64,000 nucleotides of DNA from Sapria himalayana. Taxonomy: Eukaryota; Streptophyta; Magnoliopsida; Malpighiales; Rafflesiaceae. Position 1 is the first letter of the stretch; every line of letters starts with the position of its first letter. A program made the position numbers and the translations under genes. The notes beneath the pieces were generated by a model, which was not told the origin of the DNA, searched no databases, and worked only from the letters and a program-made list of their open reading frames with translations. Positions 47,750 to 59,599 of this stretch are shown here, in pieces. The stretch covers positions 1,002,653-1,066,652 of the forward strand of contig JAREIK010002985.1 of NCBI GenBank assembly GCA_029783825.1. Reading direction: 5' to 3'.

Positions 47750-50700
47750 TCAAGGCTTCAAAGCCAAGAAGAAAAACAATGGCGTAAAAATCTCCTTCCT
47801 TCAAAAAAAAAAATATTATAATTTAGAAAACACAGACAGAAACTGAACCTGAACCAGAACCTAAAACCATAACCACAAACAGGGCTAGGCCCTAGGGTTC
47901 ATCATGGGTGCATGTAGATAGAAAAAATGTCAAAAAGGGGGTCAAGTTCAAAAAATAGAACGCACCTTCCACCTTCGACTAACCCTGCCGCAGCCTTTTC
48001 TAGAAAATCTTGAACCCTTAGACTTCCTTTCGGAGCCACCCCCACATACTCCAGGATCCTCACCTAACCAGTAGGAGGCGCAGGCTTTAGCCTCCTGCGC
48101 CACATGGGCACGAGAAGGTACAAACACATGGAGCTTTTAGCACTGCTTACCAAATTTCTGGTGAGGAATCGACCAATTGTAGTTAGGCGGAAGCTGCGGA
48201 GAGAGAAGTGGCTTTTATCCAAAGGCAAGTACCATGGAACAGCCGACTGCACCGCTAGATCCTCAGACCAAACGACCTTTCAGAGAGTCATGTTTTTCTT
48301 TTTGAGATTTGGGTGTTGTTTCGAGGAAAATATGCAACACAATGGGTCCTGAAACAACATACTTTGAAACCAGCCTTCTCGAGAGCTGCAAGGCATTGCC
48401 CAGTCAGCCTGATGTCTGGCAGACCATTTCCGATCTCTGTTGATGCCTGGCCGCACATACACATATTTTTAATCATAAATCCAGTAATTATGAGATTTAA
48501 TATTACTTGAATAAAAATTAATCATGAAAAAATAAAGGTTGAACAGCCATTATTAATATCATCATAATAAACATTAAGACATGTTTTTAATAAAATTAAA
48601 ATCAACCATCATCATCATCATCATCATCCAATCATTATCTTAATTATTTGACGTCAATTGTATCGATCATATTTTTTTCAATTAATTCTATTAAAAATTA
48701 TTTTTACTTTAAATAATCTAAATTATTAAATCAGTGTTTATAAAATCTACTAATTTCCCGCTTCAATTTTCTCTAATTATTTTCCTCTTTCTATTTAAAT
48801 AATCTCACACTTTCTAACCAGTACACCATAGATGTGTCAGCTGGACCGGGTAGCCCAAACACGACATGAGACATGACACGATTCAGCCGTGCTAGTGCCG
48901 TGGCCGTGCTTGCACGGCACGGCTCAAACCGTGTTGGGCCAGAGATCCTGGTATGGGATGCACGGGGCCGCACGACCCGGCACAACCCATGAGGGTCGGG
49001 ATCAGCCCAGTTGGCCAAATTAGTTTAAAATAAAAAAGAATGACACACGCGCAGATACACTCAATTATGACTCAGATAAATTATAATACTATGGAATAAG
49101 CCCAACTATAATTTAGCGTGCGCCGCGGCCCCGCAGGGGATCACCACTTATTTTTGGAGAGTGGTGACCATTGGATGCACCTAACATTGTGCACATCCTT
49201 GTGCCACCAGGCACCCAGTGCAAGCACCCCCCAGCTCCACCCAACAAACTCGACACAACACGGCACATTGGATCATGGAGCAATATGAATGGGTTGGGTT
49301 GTGTTGAGTCTAGCCAGGGCAACCCAAATGCTAACACGAGCAAACAAGACCCGTGTTGTGTGCCAACACCAGCGCACCAATAATGCCGAATCAAATAAGA
49401 ATGGCAAGGATACCAGCATGAGCCAGAGCTTGGGCACGGGGGCTAGAGCATGCCTGAGCTTGAGATTAGAACACATGGCTCTATATTAAATTTCATCAAC
49501 TTTCCTTGCCCAATCCAATTCGACTACATCACAAACCCTAGAAAAGGATGAGCAAAGAAAAAAAATCATGCTCAGCCAATTCATCATGTCGCTAGTTGAC
49601 CCACTCACATGCAACATCATACAACTTAGTTTGTCAAAAGCATTTCCTCATTTACCACATTCCCATTAAAAGAATCATAAATGCGATTCCCAAATTGTGA
49701 GCTATGCAAAAAAAAAAAAAGGGCTCTTAGACTCAACATCATTTTCAGAAATTATTAGCACCATTACTATCAACATTCATTTTGAATATTATTACACTTT
49801 AGTACAATCATCTCTCAGATAAATAAAACCGCCAGGGACTAAGTTTGGCTATAATTTCATTTATGTTATAACTTATTGGAGGGTCACCGCTTGAATTGAG
49901 TATCCACGTACAATAATGATGTACCTCTACAAATTGAGTTTAATAAATAATATTTGATAAAATTACGATATGCTTCAACTCTAATGGACTTCCCGATTAA
50001 AACTAAATGTGTCAAATGAGCCGAGCAACCCGGGAATGGGCCATGGCCCAGCCTAGTTCAGTAGTGCCCTGCCCGGCATGGCACGGTCTGGAATCATACC
50101 TCGGGCTTGGCAGGGCCACCCCATGACATGGTTCGTGTCATGCTGAGCCGACATAAGCCGTGCCTCATGCAGGGCGAGGCACAATCCATGTGCCTGGCCT
50201 TACGGAATGATAAACCGGCCCAGGAGAGGACCCGATGGGGTCCCCGTCAAGCAATCACCCAGGCAGCTGAATTTTAAAAAAAAAATTGACAAACCCATCA
50301 TAAGGCAATCCATTTTAAAAAAAAAAAACAATCGGCCACATGGCCGATGATAATTGGCCGGCCCAAAAGTCAGCCACCCGTCACGATCACGGTCGTGCAC
50401 TCGAGGCTTTGCCATTGTCCACCGTCGAGTAATAGCCAAGATGCACGACCCGTGCATCTTTTCCGTTCAGCACAATCGGGCACGGTCAGGCACGAAAATA
50501 ATTATCATCACACCAAAAGATGACCTCTAATAATATATACATATAACACAAGAATTTCATAATCCTTATAAAATCTAATGTGTTGGTATTTATGTAATCG
50601 CACGTCATAAAAATATTAAAAAAAAATAATTATCACACCAAAGGATGACCTCTGATATATACATGTAATCACTACATCTCATGAGTATCAAACCCGATAT

Positions 50701-53700
50701 ATACCGCTCTTATACGAAAATAATGATCATCACTAAAACATGAACTCTAGTATATACATGTAATGTAACACAAAAAATTCATAATTATTATGAAATCAAA
50801 TATGCTAGTATTTATGTGATCGCGCATTATAAAAATAATAAAAAAATCAAGACCAAACGCAGAATTATTCCTAATGGGTCCTAAATTGATGGTGACATTC
50901 AAGATCTTTGTCAAACATAGAGTTGACTAATCCCCTTGGACTGGGACCCACCTAATCCAGGCAGACTATCCCATTATTGATAATCCATTTGGTAGAACTT
51001 CGACTTTAAGACAAGCGGATTAGCATATAATTCATAATTGCAAGCAAATTTTAAAAACGCGGGCTCGACAAAAAAAAAAATAGAAAAAAAAAAGAGAGAG
51101 AAAAACACCAAAAAAATAGGCATGGAAATTTAGGGCACCACCTTAATTTTTTGATGTTCCTGATCACTGGGATTAAAAGAATCAGTCATGCACCATTCAT
51201 ATGCGGCAAAATGCTGGCCAGGCTTCAATACACGATATATCTCTTGGTAGCACCCATACTACTCAAAATAGACAGCATTAAGAAGAAGAACAGCACAGAA
51301 ACATACCAGACAAACTATGGCCAGTTTCCACACGTACAGCATCTGGAGCATGGCAAGTGGCCTCTATAGCATATACTGCATCATAGCTATTATCTGGAAA
51401 TGGCATTTTCATAAAGTCGGCCTGCGCATTGTTAAGAACGTGGTCGTTAATTATCAAGAAATTAGCGATGATTATCAAGTAAAAATTTGCTTTATCCCAT
51501 CTAATGGCAGCATAACTATTATCAAGTAATGATTGACAAAGAGAGTTTTCTGTCGGACGAACAAGCCTAACTATGGCAACATAAAATGTCTATCCCGGGC
51601 ACGTGGTCAGCTTTCATGCATACAAATGTTCAACGACCCATTTCAGCAGCCCGGCTAGCCTAACTAGGCTAGCCCGGACCAAACCCAAGCTAGCCGCGTG
51701 CCTAGTGTATGAGCAAGTCAAGATTTCGCTCGTTAAAAAACAAGATTTAATATAATATTCATAATTACTAAAATAATATTCATAATTAATTGTACCCTCT
51801 TTGAATATCGGCGTATCCAAGGAAGACACGTCACAAAATCATAGACGTTAACTTATCACATCCTACAGAGCAATTAAAGATAACAAAAATGCATCCAAAA
51901 TTTTTGATGAGGTAAGCTAAATACTGGAGAGAATTGTTCTTCTTAAAGCACCATCACCACCATGCACCACCACCTCGTCCAATTAGGGTTCCTGCCCAAA
52001 AATCTAACGTGTGCCACCACACGCCGCCACCACACGCACCTGCCACCACACAGACCTCTGTAGCCACCATCGTGCACACCTACTATCACCACAGCACACG
52101 TGCCTTTCAATAATACACACATTGTGCACACTTCCACCCTACAAACATACATCTATGTTCACGAACGTATTATTAAATTTTCCCTAGGTTGACTCTAACA
52201 TCATGTTAAGTAGTACTGAAAAATAGATATAAATGGCACTCCAATAAAATTCATACATCAGGCACTCTTATATAATGAGCAAAAATGATTAAGACAATTC
52301 ATAAATCAAATGCTCACATAAAAAGTACAAAAAATAAAATAGAAATAATAATATTAATAAAATTACAACTACGTGTGTCAAACGGGTCGGATCGGACTGG
52401 GTCGGCACATTTTTATCATGACCAACCGGGCTCGTGTGCCGTGTCTGGCACGGCACGGTTTACTAGAGGGCAGGCCCGATAGGGCCCACAGCCCAAAATC
52501 AGCCTAGGTTCAAGCCGTGTCAAATCGAGTCGTTCTAGATTAAGATAAAATTAAGGTTGCGCCGCCACGCCACCATCACCAGTCGACCATCGATGTGTCA
52601 ACCATAGTGCATCACTCGGCGCATCGTCGCTCATGCTGTGCCCACGTGGCAGGCACCCGAGTCATGCCTGACACGGCACGCAGGCCAAAGACCCTCAGCA
52701 CAGCACGGCACAGCAGAAATTGTGCCGAGAGTCCGCCCGGTACAAAAATAAAAAACGCTATCTCCACATATCTTAACACAAAAAAGGAGATTGCAGTGTA
52801 AAACAAACCTTTACAAACTCACAAGTTTGGTCTACTCCGGCAATCCGATTCAGCTCCTGTTCAAAAATCAAATTTCAGAATGCACCAGCTAAATAATTAG
52901 CGTAAATTATAAGGATTCTAGCCATGTCTAAATGCACTAACAGAACCTTCCCCCTCGCTATCTGATACTCGTTATTGTTCAAACCGATAACTGACGTGAA
53001 GCTACGGGGGAAACATACAGCTTGATTATAACAATTAAACTCACGAGCACGATGAAATCAATTTTATAAATTATGTTGCATTATCCAAATCGACGACACT
53101 CACCTGAATCTGGAGATTTCTCTGAGTGGCCCGCCAATTCCACATCCAACATCCAACACCTATCATAACAAATGAGTGGCCAGGATCAATCAGATAAACG
53201 GATGAAGATCAGAGGGGGCAATTATGTGCAATGCCAGTCTTCGTGGCCAATAAAAATTATAAGCCTTGTAGTATATAATTTGTTTTGTTATTTATTTTTT
53301 TAGCCCTCTATTTTGCTTTTCTGTTTTATCCATAGATGCAGGTACTAATATGCTATATTTGAGAGATTGAATATATGATATTGAGACAATAACAAGGGTC
53401 TGGCTCCCGACAAACAGGCCAAAAAAATTTTTGGAGCATGACTCAGTCTATTTTAAAGATTCGACTCATTCTATTTTTATGTATAACCTAGAGGTGTCAA
53501 ACGGTATGTGCCGGGCTAGCCCGCCCCATTTTTTTCAGGCCCAGTCGTGTTTTCGTGCCGTGCCTGGCCCACATGATTTTGTTGAGTTCAGCCCGACACG
53601 GGCCCGCGGCACGATCTGCCAGGTTCGGCCCGGTCGGGCAAACCCTAAATTAAAAAAAAAATTAGGATTTCGGCTAGAGCCATCGCGCCGAACCCCTAAT

Positions 53701-54505
53701 TTTAAAAAATTAGGGTTTCGGCACGCCCGAAACCCTAAATTAAAAAATTAGGATTTCGGCGCCCCCGTAATCCTAATTTTTAAAAAATTTTGATTTCGGT
53801 ACGGTACCGTGCCAACGGGCCAAGGTACCGTGATAGGCAAGGCATGAGGCCCGGTTGGCCTCGGCACGGCACTGCACGATCGTGCCGTGGTAGGGCACGG
53901 CACGAGCCCGGGCACGAAAAATTTCAGTGCCATGCCTCGTGTCAGGCCGGGCCGGCCCGGCCCGGTTGACACCTCTAGTAAAACCCTAAATGTTCTATAT
54001 ACATATGTTGTATCTATAATCACGAGTGTACACTCTATTCTTCTTCTTTCTCTCGATTCTATACTAAAATATTTAGGATTAATAAATATGTAAGTGCTAA
54101 GTGCTTTTTCTGGTAGAAGTAACTAGTCATATTGAATGGCTAGAGAACCACGTTAAAACTAGTATCTGTGGTGGTTATGTTATGTTTTGAAGAATCCATT
54201 GATGTTATGTTTCAGCATAATCACTTGTATACACGGATATAAATTCTTACAGACCTTCTGCCCGGGTTTCAAGCCAAGTTGCAAAGCAAGAAAGTGTTCG
54301 TGCCTCTTGATGCTTTCCGAGAGAGATTCACCTTTGTATCTAAAAGAAAAAAATCATGCACGTAAGAATCACAGAGGAAAGCTGTCATTACAATATAAGT
54401 TATTTGAGCATAGAAAGAGAAGATGATGTGCCTGGGAGCAAAATGAAATGACTCTCCCCACCCAAACTCGTAAAAGCTAGTAACAAGATTGTAGTATTTA
54501 TTAAC
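47750..54505 (-). CDS. SMT1: sterol C24-methyltransferase, 5' part missing
   Basis: Eleven exons in transcript order: 54432-54505, 54255-54339, 53104-53159, 52947-53001, 52809-52856, 51338-51421, 51142-51258, 48363-48446, 48151-48276, 47966-48063, 47750-47798. Phases match and give 291 codons plus stop TGA. The enzyme transfers a methyl group from S-adenosylmethionine to C24 of cycloartenol, the first plant-specific branch step to sitosterol and campesterol, at the endoplasmic reticulum. Motifs in order: [13 protein letters not shown] (sterol-binding region I), [15 protein letters not shown] (SAM-binding motif I), [79 protein letters not shown], and C-terminal [21 protein letters not shown] and [10 protein letters not shown] point to SMT1 rather than SMT2/3. 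The first intron visible (54340-54431) is GC-AG. About 45 N-terminal residues are missing; no matching exon was found to the right edge. Confidence 0.96.
48447..51141 (-). other. SMT1 intron with decayed repeats
   Basis: The largest complete intron of the methyltransferase gene (2.7 kb). It contains two degraded GC-rich stretches of the hAT-like type: about 48827-49018 (starts TAGATGTGTCAGC) and about 50003-50480 (starts near TAAATGTGTCAAATG). There is also a GC-richer block at 49110-49480 of unknown origin; nothing coding was seen. Confidence 0.6.
52372..52750. mobile_element. degraded hAT-like fragment
   Basis: Sequence starting ACGTGTGTCAAACGGGTCGG with GCACGGCACGG words resembles the left half of the TAGAGGTGTCAA family, but no right end or duplication was found. 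It lies in the 1.4-kb methyltransferase intron 51422-52808. Confidence 0.45.
53489..53977. mobile_element. hAT-like non-autonomous element
   Basis: A 489-bp element from TAGAGGTGTCAAACGG to CCCGGTTGACACCTCTA is flanked by GTATAACC and GTAAAACC (7 of 8). The interior holds repeated ATTAGGRTTTCGG-type words. It is in the methyltransferase intron 53160-54254. Confidence 0.9.
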
Positions 54506-54995
54506 CTGAAAAAGAGAAGATGGGTGTTGAACATTGAAGCAGGAAATAGGTCACGCTCACTTACTTTTCAAGTGGTATACTGATTGGATTGTTATTAATA
54601 CAAGAATAAAAAACTACCAACCTACCATGGCTTTCACGCTTGAATGAAACACACTCCCCCAGTATAGTTATTTTATAATTATTTTATTTCTAATTTTATT
54701 ATTATGAACATTTTCATTTATCTATTTTACCATGATCATTTCGTAAACATGTTATGTTAAAATAGCAAAATAATCTAAATCATAAAGTATAATTAATTAA
54801 ATAATTATCTTAGAATAATTTTTACCTAACAACTATCATTTCATCATATACAATTTTTAATTTCAATAAATCATCGTTGTTCTTGAGATCTATATGAAGG
54901 TATTTGTACCTAGAGCACGAGGCTCTCTTTTTAGCATGAAATTTTGGAGGTTTATATCTTGATAATTTTATTTCTTATATTTGATGAGTCTCGAA

Positions 54996-55389
54996 TAGAG
55001 GCGTCAAACGGGCCGTGCCGGGCCGGCACATTTTTTCCAGGCCCAACCGGGCTTTCGTGCCGGGCCAGGCACGACACAAAACAGTAACCGTGCCGTGCCT
55101 GTCCGGGCACAGTTTTTTGGGGGTTCAGCCCGGCACGGGCCCGTGGCATGATTCGCCGGGTTCGGCCCGACAGGGCCCAACCCTAAATTTAAAAAAAATT
55201 TAGGGTTTCGGCGCCCAGTAACCCTAATTTTTTTTAAAAAAAAATTAGGCATGGCACCGTGCCGGGCCAAGCACGGCACGAGGCCCGGTTGGCCTCGACA
55301 CGGCACGATCATGCCGTGGTCGGGCACGGCACGAGCCCGAGCACGGGAAATTCCCGTGCCGGGCCGGCCCAGCCCGGTTGACACCTCTA
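54996..55389. mobile_element. hAT-like non-autonomous element
   Basis: A 394-bp element from TAGAGGCGTCAAACGGGCC to CCCGGTTGACACCTCTA is flanked exactly by GTCTCGAA (54988-54995 and 55390-55397). GC-rich ends surround a small AT-rich core with TTAGGGTTTCGGCG; there is no coding capacity. Confidence 0.95.
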
Positions 55390-55895
55390 GTCTCGAATAT
55401 GAGACATACCGTCCCTGAATAGAGATATTTGTTATCGCACCAAACAAACATGACATCCAATATATACATGTAATAAAAGGACTTCTTATGTGATCAAATA
55501 TCTCAGTATTATTCTTGCCTAAACAATAAAAATTTGAAATTCTTATGAGATCATGCATGTTGGTGTTTGTGTAATCACACACATCCTTATGATTTATATT
55601 TTAAAAAAAAAATTAGCATTTTTTTATTTATAAATCATAAATATAAAGAATCAAAATTTGAGACCTAGTACCTTCAATTGAATTATGTATCTCTCTCGGT
55701 ATTTAATGAAGATGTTACATATTAGATACTCTATCTTCGATTGATTATTTTTAAATTTTTTACTCAATAATAAATCACATAATTTGACTAGCTTTTAACC
55801 TTTGTGTAATCCAATTGAAACTAGGAATTCACTAAAAAAACTCAACTATGATATACACACATATCATGATACTTTAACCCTTGTGTAATCTCAAT

Positions 55896-56266
55896 TAGAG
55901 GTGTCAAATGGGCTGGGCCGGCCCAACACAGGCATGGCACGGTAGAACCGTGCCCGTGCCCCGACTCATCGTGTCGTACTGGCACATTGGCACAATACAC
56001 GTGACCACGCACCAAACGTGGTCAATAGGAGTCGATGCCCAACAGACGAGGCTCGACAAACCTCAAAAGGGTGAAGACAAACAATGGCACGGCGACTCGC
56101 TACCGAAATCCTAATTTTTTAAAAAAATTAAAATTTTATCCGACCCGAACCGAGCCGAACCCAACAGTTTTGGGGCCGTGGGTCCATGCCTGGCCTGGCA
56201 CGATAGCCCAGTTGTGCGGCCTAAAATTGGGTCAGGCCGTACCAGGCCGCCCGTTTGACACCTCTA
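55896..56266. mobile_element. hAT-like non-autonomous element
   Basis: A 371-bp element from TAGAGGTGTCAAATGGGC to GCCCGTTTGACACCTCTA is flanked exactly by ATCTCAAT (55888-55895 and 56267-56274). The interior is GC-rich and non-coding. Confidence 0.95.
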
Positions 56267-56304
56267 ATCTCAATATTATTCAACCAGGTCGAGCGGGCCT
56301 TGAA

Positions 56305-56405
56305 TGGCCCGCAACACAACATGGCTTGAGCAATGTCAGATCAAACTTTTTGGCATGGAAGACTTAAGCAATGTCAGACCAAACTTTTTGGCATGGAAGT
56401 CTTCA
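56305..56405. repeat. short direct duplication
   Basis: Two tandem copies of about 41 bp share AAGCAATGTCAGA and CAAACTTTTTGGCATGGAAG, within a degraded GC-rich block (56280-56640) that resembles the hAT-like family interior. Confidence 0.85.
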
Positions 56406-57966
56406 CACGACATGACCCGGCATGATGGCCCATGCAGGCCAATTTCAGCCCTGGCTGGCTAAACCAACTAGTATGGTCTAACCCAAGTTAGCCTGGCCAA
56501 TCCTAACCCAACTTTGCACGACTTGGCACGACCAACCCAAAATACATGCTAATGGGCTATGCCAATAGTGGCCCATACGGGACAAACAAAAATGAGTCAT
56601 ACTGGCATGAAACGACCCATTTCACACATCTATATTTTCTTTTAAGCATTCAGCAAATCAACCCTCATTAAATTTTAACATATTCCTTTTCTAAATCAAC
56701 CAAATCCATACTATTTTTATTTTATTTTTCTCTATTTTTTACATGTTATCTAAGCAAAATATGACTTAGTAATGAGCAATCTACCAACCATATTAATTAA
56801 ATTCATTCGATAATATATAAGTTAAACTCCTAAGTTTTTTTTTTATAATTTTCATTCAAAATTTTATCCTATAATTTTTCACATTTATCTTTTTATGATT
56901 CAAAAAATTTGTACATCAATTTCATTTTTTTAATTAATACCATAAAGTTAGATTTTTATGAATCTAATATTTTTATAGTTTATAAAATCTAAATAGATGA
57001 CACAGTTAATTATAAAAGGTCATATTCTCTTAAATATTTTAATATCTTAAATTAAAATCTCATTTAGTCCAAAAATCTTTTCATACTTTTAATTTTGTAT
57101 TACTAATTTACTTCTTTCACTATTATAAAATACATGATTTCTTTCTTTCAATAAATAAAATCCATTCACAATTTAACTTTATTATAAAAATCTCATCGAC
57201 CAAACTTACAACATCATTTATCCATCAATCTAAAAGAAATTTATCAATCACACAAACTCTCATATTTATCCGTAACATGGCTATCAAGATAGTAGTTTAT
57301 GATATTTTGTTTCGCACTTCAACTTAAGTTAAAAAAATCTTCAATTTTTTTGGTACTTTACTATTAAATCATCATGTGTTATTTTTTGTTTCCAACTATT
57401 TTACCACACTACCTCTTTATATTCATCTAAGCTAATGAACCTCAATGGTCCTATCTTTTTTTTTTTTCAAATCTTAAAATATATTTTATTTTTGTTAATA
57501 CTTTATTGCAACTTATCATGTACTATCATATCTTATTTTCATAGCTACACCTTCCTTTGATTTCTATTATTTTTTTCCCTCACTCTTTACTCAATTGGAA
57601 ATATGGACAAACATTTTGTACCATTAATTTGGTACTTATGTCATAAATTATTTTTATTTTCCATGACCAACATACCATCAAAGGCCATATATCCAAATAT
57701 TTAACATTTATCTTATTGCATTTTATCCATCTTTATATTTTTTATTTTGACTTAATATTAAGATACTTATTGGTGAGTTGTAATCTTGTTTGATTTGTTT
57801 ATTTTTTCTTTTAGTTTCTATGTGAGCATACGACATTTTAACTTCTATCATGATATCATGCACAGCTAATTGCTTTCCCTTTCAGCACGAGTGAACCAAT
57901 TGTACCCATCTTCAACAAGACTTGACCATGATTTTCATCAAGCAATGGCAAGTTATTATCCCTAAG

Positions 57967-58297
57967 TAGATATGTCAAATGGACTGGATCGGGCCGGACC
58001 TACCCATTTATTGGTGGCCTAATCAGACCACTGTGCCATGTCAAGCACGAAATGACTTGAGAATAGCCGGCCTAGCTCATACACAATTCAAGCAGGACCG
58101 TGCTTGAACTTGTCGGGTCGGGCAGGGTCGTACCCAATTTTTTCAACTATATTTTTTAAAAAAATACAATTGAACCCCATGGCTAGTTTACAATGCCGTC
58201 GGACCATAGACACGAGATATGCCTAGCCCAGCGCAAAGCACGGCTCCTGCCAAGGGTCAGCCCAGCCCAGCCCAGTCCGGCTTGTTTAACACCTCTA
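57967..58297. mobile_element. hAT-like element, moderately decayed
   Basis: The left end TAGATATGTCAAATGG and right end TTTAACACCTCTA each carry one or two changes from the family consensus. The flanks are TCCCTAAG (57959-57966) and TCCCTAGG (58298-58305), 7 of 8 identical. Confidence 0.82.
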
Positions 58298-58321
58298 TCC
58301 CTAGGTCATAATCGACCAAAC

Positions 58322-58911
58322 TATATGTGTCAAATAGAACGGGCAGCCTCGCCTAAATCGGTAGTATCTGACCCGACATGGCATTGTCCAGAATTGTGCC
58401 TCAAGATGAACCTGAACGGGTCGCCTTATGACATAGTTCGTGCCAAGCTGGGCTGACAGGGACTGTTCCTCATGCGAGGCCAAGCACGACCCATGTACCT
58501 GGCCCAACGGCACAGTAAACTGGCATGGATTGCCGCCATACGAGGTCCCCACCAAGCGGCATATTTTTTTAACAATATAACGATTGTAATTGACCAGCCC
58601 ATAAATCGACACCGATTTGTTTTCACAACCGTGCACTCAGCTATGCTACCATCGAGTAATGGCAGCAATGTACAACTCATGCATCTTCGGAATTTGGCAT
58701 GGTGGACACAACCAAGTACTGGGCTGGTGGACCACACCACCATAATCTGCCTGGCACGACAAGAAAATTTAACCATGTCATGCCGTTTGTCATCTAATAT
58801 CCTTTCTTCTCATGTTTGACAAGGTGTCATGGTCGTGCATGGCACAGTGACATGACCTTACCTTGAAAAAATATGTAGTATCGGTATGGCACGGCCCGTT
58901 TAAAATCTCTA
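58322..58911. mobile_element. hAT-like element, strongly decayed
   Basis: The left end TATATGTGTCAAATAG and right end CCCGTTTAAAATCTCTA fit the family with several changes. Flanks GACCAAAC and GCACAAAC match at 6 of 8. It lies only 24 bases from the preceding element. Confidence 0.55.
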
Positions 58912-59008
58912 GCACAAACCAAACCAAAGACAACCTAGATTCAAATCATGTGAAGCCTAACATAGCCAATTTTTCATCTCTACATATTAGATCTTTTACG
59001 TGTACACC

Positions 59009-59599
59009 TAGAGGTGTCAAACGGGCCGGCCCAGCACGGCACGGCCCGTTTTTCACGTGCCCAGCTGTGCTGCCGTGCCGTGCCCGGCACGGCACGGTTA
59101 TTAAAATTCGGGCACGGCACGGCCCGTGGGCACGGCACGGCCCGTGGGCACGGCAAGGCCGTGCCGTGCCGTGCCGGCCCGCTCGGGCACGGGCGCACGG
59201 CAAGGCAGGGCAGGCGGGGCGGGGCGGGTCGGGTCTGTTTGGACCCGACCCGCGGTCTTTTTACCGGGGGCGGGGCCCGGTTGGGTCACGAGTCACGACT
59301 CAGTGAGTCGTGACCGTGAGTCGTGACTCGTGACTCGTGACTCGTGAGTCGTGACTCGTGAGTCGCGACTCACGAGTCACGACTCAGGCACGCGGGCCGA
59401 CGTGCCGTGCCGCGCCAGGCACGAGCCGTGCCGCGCCAGGCACGAGCCGTGCCGGGCACGGCCCGGCACGTGGGTCGTGCGGACGGGCCCGGCACGGGCC
59501 CGGGCACGTTTTTTTATCGTGCCGGGCCGGCCCAGGCACGGCCGAACCGTGCCGTGCCTCGTGCCGGGACGGGCCGGCCCGGCCCGTTTGACACCTCTA
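59009..59599. mobile_element. hAT-like non-autonomous element with internal palindromic array
   Basis: A 591-bp element from TAGAGGTGTCAAACGGGCC to GGCCCGTTTGACACCTCTA is flanked exactly by TGTACACC (59001-59008 and 59600-59607). It is the most GC-rich part of the window and has in its centre (about 59284-59385) an array of GACTCGTGACTCGTGAGTC-type units. Open frames inside it are by-products of GC-rich repeats. Confidence 0.95.

Noticed and set aside
54600..54680. Candidate first exon of SMT1 (minus strand, ending KAM before GTAGGT)
   Set aside because: The translated residues do not match the family N-terminus beyond three residues and there is no suitable start codon.
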